Positions 24,683-32,546 of a DNA stretch of 64,000 bases are shown one piece after another (the stretch's first letter is position 1; each line of letters starts with the position of its first letter). A program made the position numbers and the translations under genes. This DNA is from Mycobacterium sp. ACS4054 (GTDB lineage Bacteria > Actinomycetota > Actinomycetes > Mycobacteriales > Mycobacteriaceae), in assembly GCF_001667275.1 (NCBI RefSeq), contig NZ_LZHV01000017.1, positions 62,001 through 126,000 on the forward strand. The letters are read 5' to 3'. The notes beneath the pieces are model-generated. The model did no database searches and had not been told where the DNA came from. It saw nothing but the letters and a program-made list of their open reading frames with translations.

Positions 24683-25099
24683 ATGGTCGGGCGCCGATGG
24701 ATCTGGCTAATGATCGCCGCGACGGCGGCCGCCGCGCCTGGGACCGCCCACGCCGACGGCCAGAACTTTCAATCCCCGTCCGGAAACATCTACTGCGTCC
24801 TGGGCGGCTTCGGCGTCGCGTGCGACATCAGCGACTTCGATTACCAGCCCCCGCCGCCGCCGGAATGCGGCAAGCACCTCCCCTGGGGCAACCGCTTCGT
24901 GTTGAACCTGGGCGAGCCGGCCGCCATCCACTGCCATGGCGACACGCTGCGTGTCGCCGGCGAGCAGACGCTCGACTACGGCCAATCCTTATCTGAGGGC
25001 ACGATCACGTGCGACAGCGAGCCGTCGGGCGTCAAGTGCACCGACAGCAGCACCGGGCATTACTTCCGCGTATCGCGGGATTCGTACGATCTCGGCTGA
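24683..25099 (+). CDS. Secreted Cys-rich protein, DUF6636-like
   Basis: A 138-residue protein with a signal peptide cleaved near GTAHADG. The mature part has six Cys (YCVL, ACDI, ECGK, IHCHG, ITCD, KCTDS), probably three disulfides. The opening FQSPSGNIYCVLGGFGVACDI and the closing GTITCDSEPSGVKCTDSSTGHYFRVSRDSY are the recurring pattern of the DUF6636 secreted family. Function is unknown. Confidence 0.75.
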   Translation: MVGRRWIWLMIAATAAAAPGTAHADGQNFQSPSGNIYCVLGGFGVACDISDFDYQPPPPPECGKHLPWGNRFVLNLGEPAAIHCHGDTLRVAGEQTLDYGQSLSEGTITCDSEPSGVKCTDSSTGHYFRVSRDSYDLG

Positions 25100-25103
25100 C
25101 CGC

Positions 25104-25130
25104 GACCGTACAAAATAGTATGGTACGGTC
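25104..25130. promoter_or_regulatory. Operator-like inverted repeat before the flavin monooxygenase gene
   Basis: GACCGTAC (25104-25111) and GTACGGTC (25123-25130) are perfect inverted arms around an 11-base AT-rich spacer, ending 5 bases before the ATG at 25136. It could overlap the promoter -10 and be bound by the TetR encoded convergently at 26302-26859. Confidence 0.65.
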
Positions 25131-25135
25131 CGGCC

Positions 25136-26305
25136 ATGTCCGCGGTTGACGCTCGCCCCACCTACGGGATCACCGACGACTTCGTCGCCCGGCTGGCCGA
25201 GCGCGCCGAGGAGGCCGAGCGGCTGCGCCGGTTGCCCGCGGCGACGGTCGGCGAATTCCGCGAGACCGACCTGTTCCGGCTGCTGCTGCCGGCCCGGTTT
25301 GGCGGCCTTCAGGCGGCGTTTCCCGAACTGCTGCAACCGATTCAGCGCATGGCGCACGGCTGCGCGTCCAGCGCGTGGACGCTGGGCTTCTATGCCCTGC
25401 ACAACTGGATGCTGTCGCTGTTCGACATCCGAGTGCAGGAAGAGGTGTTCGCCGCGGGGCCGGTGCTGGCGCCCGCTCCCCTGGCCCCCACCGGCCGCGG
25501 CGTCCCGGCCGACGGCGGCGTGCGCCTGACCGGCCGGTGGGCGTGGGCCACGGGTGCGATGGACGCGGACTGGGTGATGGTCGGGGCGCTCGTCGAGCGG
25601 CCGGACCGGATCGACCCGGCGCTGGTGGTGCTGCCCGCCGAGCAGGTCGAGGTGGCCGACACCTGGCACACCGCGGGCATGCGCGGAACCGGGTCGCACG
25701 ACGTCATCGTCACCGACGTCCTCGTGCCGGAACACCGCATGGTCGCGGTGGCCGACATCTACGGCGGCACGGCGCCGGGTGCGACGGCGCACGACGTGCC
25801 GACGTATCGCTGGCCGATGGTGCCCGCGCTGGCGCTGGTGGCATCGATGCCGGTGCTCGGCGCCGCCGAGCGGGTCACCGAGCTGTTCGCCGAGCGGCTG
25901 GGCGGGCGCGTGCTGGCGTATAGCGGTGTGGCGCAAAAGGATCAGCCCGCCGCCCAGATCCGGCTGGCGAGTGCGCGGGTGCGGCTGCGGGCGTTACGGG
26001 CGCTGGTCGTCGAGACGGCCGGCGGCATCGACGCGCTGGTGAGCCGCGGCGAGCGGGTGAGCCGGTCGGTGCGGGCCGAGGCGCGGCTGGCCGCCGCTCA
26101 CACGGTGCACGAGAGCAAGGCCGTCATCGCCGACCTGGTGGAGGCCTCCGGCGCCAGCGCGCAGTTCCTGTCGAACCCGTTGCAGCGCTTCAAGCGCGAC
26201 GTGGACATCGCGGCCGGGCATGTGGTGTTCGACTACGACGTGAGCCGAGAGTTGGCCGGCGCGTTGGCCATTGGGGCGAAGATTTCGCCGATCGCGATGG
26301 TCTAG
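25136..26305 (+). CDS. Acyl-CoA-dehydrogenase-fold flavin monooxygenase (group D type)
   Basis: A 389-residue protein of the acyl-CoA dehydrogenase superfamily. It has the helical N-terminal part (FVARLAERAEEAERLRRLP), the substrate/FMN strand VRLTGRWAWATGAMDADWVMVGA and WHTAGMRGTGSHDVIVTDVLVPEHR, and the C-terminal helical bundle (QFLSNPLQRFKRDVDIAAGHVVFD). The 'GMRGTGSHDV' and 'RxxRDxxxAxxHxxFD' patterns are those of two-component FMNH2-dependent hydroxylases such as HsaA and p-HPA hydroxylase, rather than CoA dehydrogenases. The substrate is unknown. It ends in CTAG, shared with the opposing TetR stop. Confidence 0.85.
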   Translation: MSAVDARPTYGITDDFVARLAERAEEAERLRRLPAATVGEFRETDLFRLLLPARFGGLQAAFPELLQPIQRMAHGCASSAWTLGFYALHNWMLSLFDIRVQEEVFAAGPVLAPAPLAPTGRGVPADGGVRLTGRWAWATGAMDADWVMVGALVERPDRIDPALVVLPAEQVEVADTWHTAGMRGTGSHDVIVTDVLVPEHRMVAVADIYGGTAPGATAHDVPTYRWPMVPALALVASMPVLGAAERVTELFAERLGGRVLAYSGVAQKDQPAAQIRLASARVRLRALRALVVETAGGIDALVSRGERVSRSVRAEARLAAAHTVHESKAVIADLVEASGASAQFLSNPLQRFKRDVDIAAGHVVFDYDVSRELAGALAIGAKISPIAMV

Positions 26306-26859
26306 TCCTTGAGCATCAGCTCGAGGAGCCGTTCGCGCTGCGCGGCCTTCTGCGCCTGCTGGGCCGAGCCGGCCAGGTGCAGCAGCCCGATGCCGGCGGC
26401 GAAGGTCAACTCGGCGCGCAGCTTGGCGTCCTGCGGGTCGAAGCCGTAGTCGCTGTAGGCCTTGGTCACGGTCTTGAGCAGGCGCCGGTCGGCCGCGCGG
26501 ACGTTGGCGGCGGCGGTCGGGTCGGTGCGGGCCCATTCGCGCATCGCGCGTTCCAGCGTCCAATGGCCCGGGCTGGTCAGCGCGGTCATCATGGCGGACA
26601 GGCGTTCTCGTGGGGGTAGCGCGTCGAGCTCGGCCAGCGATTGCCGGTCCTTTTCCAGGAACGTGTTCCACGAGTCGACCAGCGCGGCGCGGTAGCTGTC
26701 CATGTCGGCGAAGTGCCAGTAGAAGCTGCCGCGGGTGACCCCCGCCTGCTGGCACAGGCCTTCGATCTTCAGGGCGCGCACCCCCTGCTCGGCGAGCAGC
26801 GCGTAGCCCGCCTGCAGCCAGTCTTCGACCGTCAGGCGGGGGGGCTTCGCGGGGGCCAT
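26302..26859 (-). CDS. TetR-family regulator
   Basis: A 185-residue TetR protein with the helix-turn-helix ALLAEQGVRALKIEGLCQQAGVTRGSFYWHFADMDSYRAALVDSW at residues ~20-63. Its C-terminus contains the KAYSDYGFDPQDAKLRAELTFAAGIGLLHLA ligand-domain segment. Its stop overlaps that of the flavin monooxygenase gene within CTAG. A 10-base palindrome ACCTGCAGGT (26860-26869) lies directly before the ATG. It is the obvious candidate to control the convergent monooxygenase. Confidence 0.88.
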   Translation of the reverse strand: MAPAKPPRLTVEDWLQAGYALLAEQGVRALKIEGLCQQAGVTRGSFYWHFADMDSYRAALVDSWNTFLEKDRQSLAELDALPPRERLSAMMTALTSPGHWTLERAMREWARTDPTAAANVRAADRRLLKTVTKAYSDYGFDPQDAKLRAELTFAAGIGLLHLAGSAQQAQKAAQRERLLELMLKD

Positions 26860-27061
26860 ACCTGCAGGTTACGGGTGGGTGCGGCTCGTGCGCCCCTGCG
26901 CCCGGCGTCGGCCGCCGATTGCCCCATATGAATTCCTCCCGAACACGCGGCGAACCGCGGGGCGTTGAACACGCATGGGTGTAACGTCCGCATTTGCTAG
27001 CCGACAAATTCCTGTTAACTCTTGGCCTACTTGCCGGCAGGCCGAAGGATCAGGGGGTCCC

Positions 27062-28273
27062 GTGACCGAGGTATTCGAACGGTCGGCAAGGACGGACGAC
27101 GACGAGGTCGTGGTGTCGTTCCATGACCAGGGCCTGCTGCTGGGCGGCGATCCCGCCGCCGTCGAGTCCTACCTGACGCGGCTGCGGGCGGTCGGCGGGC
27201 AGGGCATGCGGGTCGCCGGGATCGACGGCGCCTCGCTCGTCGCACGCCGGCTCGCCGGGCTGGCGTCGCTGCTGGCGGAATCCGCCACCTATGTGGAGTT
27301 GCACCGCGACGCCGTGGACGCGTTGAGAGATGGCAACCTGGTTCCCCTCACCGAGGGCGTATTCCGGATGACGACCGGCGCCGATCCCGGCCTTCAGTGG
27401 CAACCGGCGGTGCTCGGCGCCGAGGCGATGATGTCGGCGCAGATGCTCGCGGTGCAGGTGGCGCTGAAGTCCGCGGTCGCCCAGGTCGAAGACGCCGTCC
27501 GGCGGGTGGAGGACAAGGTCGAGGCGGTGCTCGAGGTCGCCCGGGCGCAGCGCGCCGGCGACGTCCTGGGCAACAACCTGACGATCTCGCGGATGGTCGA
27601 CTCGTTGGAGAAGTACGGGTCGCTGCCCGATGCGTATTGGGATTCGGTGGCCGTGCTGGGTCCGGCGCTCAACGTCACGGTCGAGCAGCTGCGCAACCAC
27701 GTCCGGCGCATCCTGGCGTCGTTCGATCACGAGCTGCCCGTGCAGCAGCGCGCCGGGAAGCTGCGAAACGCGTTCGAGGACAACCGGCTTGGCGATGCGC
27801 TGAGCCTACTGGTGGTCGCCGAGGAATCGCTGCACAAGTGGCAGCGGCTGAACCTCGCGCGGATCGAGTCGACGCAGCCGGAGCAGCTGCTCCGCGCGAT
27901 CGACGAGGCCCGCGAGCTCGTTGACCATCATCTCCGCGAGGACATCGAGATCTACGAGAGCGCGAAGGAGATCCTCGACCGGTTCGCGACGACGGCGGCC
28001 ATCGACGGCTTCCGGTTCAGGGCGGTGCGCGAGCTTTGTCGGCAGCGCGGCGCGCTGCGCGACGAGTTCGACCGCTTCGCGGAGGCGCGGCGGCACCAGG
28101 TCGAGGCGTGGGAGGACTTCCACATTCCGAGCGTGTTCGACGCCGCCGTCGCCGCCCTTGGAGCCGTCGGTGGTGTTACAGGCCAGGCGCTTGTCGGCGT
28201 GGGCCGCGGGATCGTCTGGTTGGGCGCGCATGTGGTCGAGCCGTTCCGGGGCAAGGCGAACCAGCCGGCGTGA
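27062..28273 (+). CDS. Unknown 403-residue helical protein
   Basis: I do not recognise this family. The N-terminal ~110 residues look alpha/beta (EVVVSFHDQGLLLGGDPAAVESYLTRLRAVGG). Residues ~130-175 form a strong amphipathic coiled coil (MSAQMLAVQVALKSAVAQVEDAVRRVEDKVEAVLEVARA), followed by long helices to ~350. The C-terminus has a Gly/Ala/Val-rich hydrophobic stretch (VFDAAVAALGAVGGVTGQALVGVGRGIVWLGAHVV) that could insert in a membrane. GTG 27062 has a G-rich ribosome site. Its stop overlaps the SDR start (GTGA). Confidence 0.7.
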   Translation: MTEVFERSARTDDDEVVVSFHDQGLLLGGDPAAVESYLTRLRAVGGQGMRVAGIDGASLVARRLAGLASLLAESATYVELHRDAVDALRDGNLVPLTEGVFRMTTGADPGLQWQPAVLGAEAMMSAQMLAVQVALKSAVAQVEDAVRRVEDKVEAVLEVARAQRAGDVLGNNLTISRMVDSLEKYGSLPDAYWDSVAVLGPALNVTVEQLRNHVRRILASFDHELPVQQRAGKLRNAFEDNRLGDALSLLVVAEESLHKWQRLNLARIESTQPEQLLRAIDEARELVDHHLREDIEIYESAKEILDRFATTAAIDGFRFRAVRELCRQRGALRDEFDRFAEARRHQVEAWEDFHIPSVFDAAVAALGAVGGVTGQALVGVGRGIVWLGAHVVEPFRGKANQPA

Positions 28274-29115
28274 TCGATTTGGGTCTGGCGGGCAAGCGTG
28301 CCGTGGTGTCGGGCGCGGGCTACATCCCCGAGCGCGCGGGCCACGGGTGGTTCACGTCGCTGGCGCTGGCCGAGGCTGGCGCCTCGGTGGCCTGCATCGA
28401 CATCGACGAGCAGCGCGCGGAGCAGGTCGCGGGCGAGATCGTCGGCCGCGGTGGTCATGCCGTCCCGATCGTCGCCGACATGACCGACCCCGAGCAGGTC
28501 GGTCGGGCGATCGACGATGTCGAGGCGGCGCTGGGAGGGGTCGACGTGTGCGTCGACATTATCGGCGGTGCGACCTGGTCGAAGGTCGAGGACTTCACGC
28601 CCCAATTGTGGGACGCGGCAATCCATTACAACCTCAATCAGGTGTTCTATCTCTTCCAGGCGGTGTCGAGGTACATGATCGCCCAGGGCAGCGGTGGATC
28701 GCTGGTGGCGATCGCCTCGGTCGATGGCATCGCCTCGGCGACCTACCATGCCGCCTACGGCGCCGCCAAGGCCGGCGTCATCTCGCTGGTGAAGACCTTC
28801 GCGGATGAGTTGGGGCGGTACGGGATTCGCGCCAATGCCGTCGCACCGGGCAATGTGGGCTCGGGCAACGAGGACCAGCCGCCTGGTGAGTATGCCGTCA
28901 ACGGCATCAATCCGCTGGCGGCGCCGCGCGCGCATGACATCGTCAACGCTGCCTTGTTCCTCTCATCGGAGCTGGCCGCCCGCATCACCGGCCAGACGCT
29001 TGTGGTGGACGGCGGTGCGACCATTCGACAGTTGTGGGGGTTGGGCGAGTCGATGATCCCGGCCGATCCTGAGGAGGCGCTGCCGGACTTCATGCGGCCC
29101 GGGCCGTCGGGCTAG
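28270..29115 (+). CDS. Short-chain dehydrogenase/reductase
   Basis: A 281-residue classical SDR. The cofactor loop is atypical (SGAGYIPERAGHGW, longer than TGxxxGxG). It has an ADMTDPEQ strand, IIGGATW in place of NNAG, a catalytic Ser in VAIASVDG, YGAAKAG (YxxxK) and ANAVAPGNVGSG. The altered NNAG and glycine motifs suggest an unusual cofactor or substrate setting. GTG 28270 overlaps the upstream unknown gene's stop by 4 bp, so they form an operon. It ends in CTAG, shared with the opposing SMP-30 gene. Confidence 0.87.
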   Translation: MIDLGLAGKRAVVSGAGYIPERAGHGWFTSLALAEAGASVACIDIDEQRAEQVAGEIVGRGGHAVPIVADMTDPEQVGRAIDDVEAALGGVDVCVDIIGGATWSKVEDFTPQLWDAAIHYNLNQVFYLFQAVSRYMIAQGSGGSLVAIASVDGIASATYHAAYGAAKAGVISLVKTFADELGRYGIRANAVAPGNVGSGNEDQPPGEYAVNGINPLAAPRAHDIVNAALFLSSELAARITGQTLVVDGGATIRQLWGLGESMIPADPEEALPDFMRPGPSG

Positions 29116-30071
29116 CGCTGGTGGATCAGTGGTAGGCCCGGCACCGAGCTTCTGCCCTTGAGCACGTACGGGGCCGTGATCGAGCCGATGTAGATGTCGC
29201 GCATGTCGTTGCCGCCCCAGGCGATGCTCGTCGGGCCGTTTAGCAGTGCACCGTCGGGGTCTTCGATCACGGTTGTCGTCGTGCCGTCCGGGCTGATCGC
29301 GACGATCTTGTTGGCCAGAACGAGTGTGACCCAGAGGTTTCCCTCGGCGTCGAACGCGCATCCGTCAGCCATCCCCCATCGGCGGCTTCTTTCTGGGTCG
29401 GCCATTAGGCGCTCCGCGTCAGGGCCGTATTCGTCGGGTCGCCGGCCGCCCAGCGGCGGGCCGAATCGCTCTTGGGCGCCGAGGGCTTCGCCATCGATCG
29501 GGAACCGCGCGATGTCGGCGGTCAGCGTGCGGACCACGTACAGATAGCCCTCGTCGCGATCCAGCGCCATGCAGTTGGGGAAGTTCACTTTGTCCGCCAC
29601 CACTTGCGCCGATCGGCGATCCGGTGCGACGCGAAAGATGAACCCGTCGGCGGTGCCGCGCGCGATGGTACCCATGAGGTCATCCGCTGCAGTGCTCACC
29701 GAACACCAAAGCGCGCCAACGGAATCCACCAGACCGAAGTTCAACCACCGCAGCGGGCGTCCGTCGAGCTGTCCACTTACTATCTCCGTGATGGCGCCGG
29801 TCGCCGGGTCGAGGTCCTGCAGCACACCCAAGCCCCAATTGGCGATCACAAAGTGGCCGTTGCTGTCGAGCGCGACCCCGTTCGGCTCGCCGCCCGCCTG
29901 CCCGATGCGGCGGACGGTGTTCTCATCAACGAGTTCTGCGACGGCTGAGGCCTTGTCGGATGCGAACACCCTGTCGTCAGCGGCCACCATGATGTGTTCC
30001 GGGCGCTCCACGCCGCGACCAATGGGGTGCAAACCGGTCACCCCGATGGTCGTCTCGGCTGGCTTGCTCAT
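29112..30071 (-). CDS. SMP-30/gluconolactonase/strictosidine-synthase-like beta-propeller
   Basis: A 319-residue six-bladed beta-propeller protein: repeated blades such as GEPNGVALDSNGHFVIANWGLGVLQDLDPATG, VNFPNCMALDRDEGYLYVVRT, and MADGCAFDAEGNLWVTLVLANKIVAISPDG, with NGPTSIAWGG near the end. Family members are metal-dependent lactonases. Conserved Glu/Asn/Asp ligands fit E34-like (RPEHIM), N (FPNCMAL) and D (MADGCAF). There is no signal peptide. Its stop overlaps the SDR stop in CTAG. It is the last host-like gene before the defence island. Confidence 0.86.
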   Translation of the reverse strand: MSKPAETTIGVTGLHPIGRGVERPEHIMVAADDRVFASDKASAVAELVDENTVRRIGQAGGEPNGVALDSNGHFVIANWGLGVLQDLDPATGAITEIVSGQLDGRPLRWLNFGLVDSVGALWCSVSTAADDLMGTIARGTADGFIFRVAPDRRSAQVVADKVNFPNCMALDRDEGYLYVVRTLTADIARFPIDGEALGAQERFGPPLGGRRPDEYGPDAERLMADPERSRRWGMADGCAFDAEGNLWVTLVLANKIVAISPDGTTTTVIEDPDGALLNGPTSIAWGGNDMRDIYIGSITAPYVLKGRSSVPGLPLIHQR

Positions 30072-30396
30072 CGTTTCCCCTTGTGGACCAATAACCGCCG
30101 GGCGTCAGGTTAGCCGATGTGGCCCGGCGTAGGACGATGTGGATTCGCGTGGGCGTTTCAACGCGTTCGACGCGCGGGAGTCCGCGGGACACGCGGACGG
30201 TGCAGACTCGGATAGCCGATCAGTGTCGTCTCTGAGGACTGCGGGCCGGCATTCGGTCGGCTACAAGGACGATATCTATCGAACAACGCCGATCGTTGCA
30301 GTACAGGTCGGACGATAGTCCGCCTCGTAAGGGACACGAGGGCAGATGCAACTCGGATGCTGGGCGCCGCTGGCATTCCCAACTAGCCTGAGACGG
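30072..30396. other. Intergenic region and left flank of the restriction island
   Basis: There is no convincing gene in this 325-base stretch. A hairpin GTCCGCG (30180-30186) / CGCGGAC (30192-30198) with a 5-base loop is present. Base composition becomes visibly less GC-rich from about 30.25 kb, so the island border probably lies here. No integrase, tRNA or flanking direct repeat was seen. Confidence 0.5.
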
Positions 30397-32544
30397 GTGC
30401 TGGCCATTCCGACCCTCAAGTTCAGCTATGGCAATCTGCTGCTCGCGCGCCTTCGCGAGCTTGGCTCGGCCAGTATCGACGAGCTCCTCGGTGACGATCC
30501 AGCGCAACTCTTCAAGTCCCACGGTCCGTTCGAGAACCCGGACAGGCGAGCTCGTGATTGTCTGCGGTATGCACGGATGCTCGATCTGGTGGCGGAGGAC
30601 GAGCGCGGGTGGACTCTCACCGCCTCGGGTATCACCTACGCCGAAAATGTCGATCCAAACAATCCCTGGACTGTCAGTGAGATCCAGAAGGACGTCCTTC
30701 GCGACCGGCTCTCTAGCGGTAAGGCTGGGCTCGCTGAAGACGTTCGGATCGCTCTTCAGGTCGTTCGTGACGCGCCCCCCAGCTTCTCTAACGACGATTT
30801 GGGGCGCGCACTGGAAGCCCACGCGAACACGGGCCAGTGGCGAGCGGACCGGACCTTCGAGTCGCAGGGCGCTCGGTACCGAGAACTCCTGATAGAGAGT
30901 GGGCTCATCGACAGAAGCGGTGAACTTACGGAGCAAGGGACCACGTTCCTCGGTCGGCAGGTTTCGGTCTGGTGGGTGAACCAAGGCGCCACCTACGCGA
31001 AGGAGCGCGATGGTGGTTTCCTGTGGGCGCCGATGCTAAACAAGGCGGGCCGACCGCAACATCACTGGGAAACCATGGATGAGATTCGCGAGGGCGATGT
31101 TGTCCTGCATTACAGCAGCGGCTCGTTGCGAGCCGTAAGTCATGTAAGTGCGGCTGCGAGACCGGCGCCGAATCCGCTCGGCGGCGAAGCCTGGAGGGAG
31201 GACGGAAGGCTGGTCGAGACGCACTATCAGGAGCTGAATGAGCCTGTCGCCGTTGCTGCTATCGATGAGGGCTCCCGTATCCGGCAGGGCGCACCGTTCA
31301 CGGTCTCCGGATCAGTCCAGCAGGGCTATCTCTTTCGCCTAGCGGGAGACTTCGTGAACGAACTAGCCCTACGGTTCCCTGAGCTTGCGGCGCACCTACC
31401 GTCGGTCCCACGGCGTGTGCCACTGCCGAAACCGACGGCGCCGGCGCCGTCCGAACTGTATCTTGACTTTTCCGTAGCGGTCTCGGCATCTGGTCTCCGC
31501 TTCCCAGCCGGCTCGAACCTTATTAGATCGTTCTTGAGCAGTCTGCTTGCTAAACCCTTCGCGATCCTTACCGGGCTCGCCGGTTCGGGCAAGACTCAGC
31601 TCGCAATGAGGCTCGGTGAGTGGTTCGGCACAGATGGACACGGACGTCCTCGCCACGTCGTCGTACCGGTGCGGCCTGACTGGACGGGTCCGGAATCCAT
31701 ATTTGGCTACGAGGATGCGCTACGTACGTCCCCGTCCGGGGCGCCAGTGTGGTTTGTCCCGGAAGCGTTCGAATTTGTTCTTCGCGCGGCCGACGACCCC
31801 GAGCACCCGTACTTGTTGATCCTGGACGAGATGAACTTGGCCCACGTCGAGCGCTACTTCTCCGACTTTCTCTCTGGGGTCGAATCGCGCCGTCCGGTCT
31901 TACCGGATCTGGCCTTCGATGAACCATCTCGTCAGTGGATCCTGCGCGACGTAGAAGCGCAGAGGCTGCCTTTGCCGCGGAACCTTTTCGTCGTCGGTAC
32001 GGTCAACGTGGACGAGACGACCTACATGTTCTCGCCGAAGGTGCTCGATAGGGCCTTCACCTTTGAGTTTCGGGTGACTTCCGATGAACTCGACGCCGAC
32101 CTTCAGCGGCCCATTGCTGCGCTGGCGGGAGAAGACCAGCAAGTGCGCGCTTTCGCGTCGCTGGCGGAGAGCGACGATTGGCAGCGAGAGCATCCTCATC
32201 CCGCTCGCGATGAGATTGTGTCGAGGCTTCGACAGGCGCACGCGATCTTGGCTGGCGCCAACCAAGAATTCGGGCACAGAACGCTCTACGAGATCCTGCG
32301 GTTCTGCGCGTATTTCGCAGCGACGGGCGAACCCGATGTTGATACCGCGCTCGACCTCGCGATGATGCAGAAGGTCCTACCTAAGGTGCACGGGTCGCGT
32401 CGGCGAGTCGAGCCCGTTCTTACTGCGCTGGATGCGTTGGCCATGGGGGCTGGCCCGGGCCCGCGACTACCCATCACGCACCACAAGATTGGCCGGATGA
32501 TCGAGTCCGTTCGCGCGAATCAGTTCGTCAGCTTCGCTGAGTAG
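30397..32544 (+). CDS. McrB-type AAA+ GTPase with N-terminal winged-helix-like and EVE domains
   Basis: A 715-residue protein, probably the motor and specificity subunit of a modification-dependent restriction system. Residues ~1-185 look like two winged-helix modules. An EVE/PUA-like domain (~189-325: VSVWWVNQGATYAKERDGGFLWAPM, IREGDVVLHYSSGSLRAVSHVSAAA) is of the kind that reads modified cytosines. The AAA+ module has Walker A GLAGSGKT (393-400), Walker B LLILDEMN (D477, E478) and the McrB-type NxxD motif GTVNVDET (N537) with LDRAFTF. GTG 30397 is a best guess; an in-frame ATG lies at 30346. The nuclease partner follows after 2 bases. Confidence 0.87.
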   Translation: MLAIPTLKFSYGNLLLARLRELGSASIDELLGDDPAQLFKSHGPFENPDRRARDCLRYARMLDLVAEDERGWTLTASGITYAENVDPNNPWTVSEIQKDVLRDRLSSGKAGLAEDVRIALQVVRDAPPSFSNDDLGRALEAHANTGQWRADRTFESQGARYRELLIESGLIDRSGELTEQGTTFLGRQVSVWWVNQGATYAKERDGGFLWAPMLNKAGRPQHHWETMDEIREGDVVLHYSSGSLRAVSHVSAAARPAPNPLGGEAWREDGRLVETHYQELNEPVAVAAIDEGSRIRQGAPFTVSGSVQQGYLFRLAGDFVNELALRFPELAAHLPSVPRRVPLPKPTAPAPSELYLDFSVAVSASGLRFPAGSNLIRSFLSSLLAKPFAILTGLAGSGKTQLAMRLGEWFGTDGHGRPRHVVVPVRPDWTGPESIFGYEDALRTSPSGAPVWFVPEAFEFVLRAADDPEHPYLLILDEMNLAHVERYFSDFLSGVESRRPVLPDLAFDEPSRQWILRDVEAQRLPLPRNLFVVGTVNVDETTYMFSPKVLDRAFTFEFRVTSDELDADLQRPIAALAGEDQQVRAFASLAESDDWQREHPHPARDEIVSRLRQAHAILAGANQEFGHRTLYEILRFCAYFAATGEPDVDTALDLAMMQKVLPKVHGSRRRVEPVLTALDALAMGAGPGPRLPITHHKIGRMIESVRANQFVSFAE

Positions 32545-32546
32545 CC

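Noticed and set aside
30072..30396. Integrase, tRNA or direct repeats at the left edge of the defence island
   Set aside because: Looked for by eye on both strands and found none; only a short hairpin.
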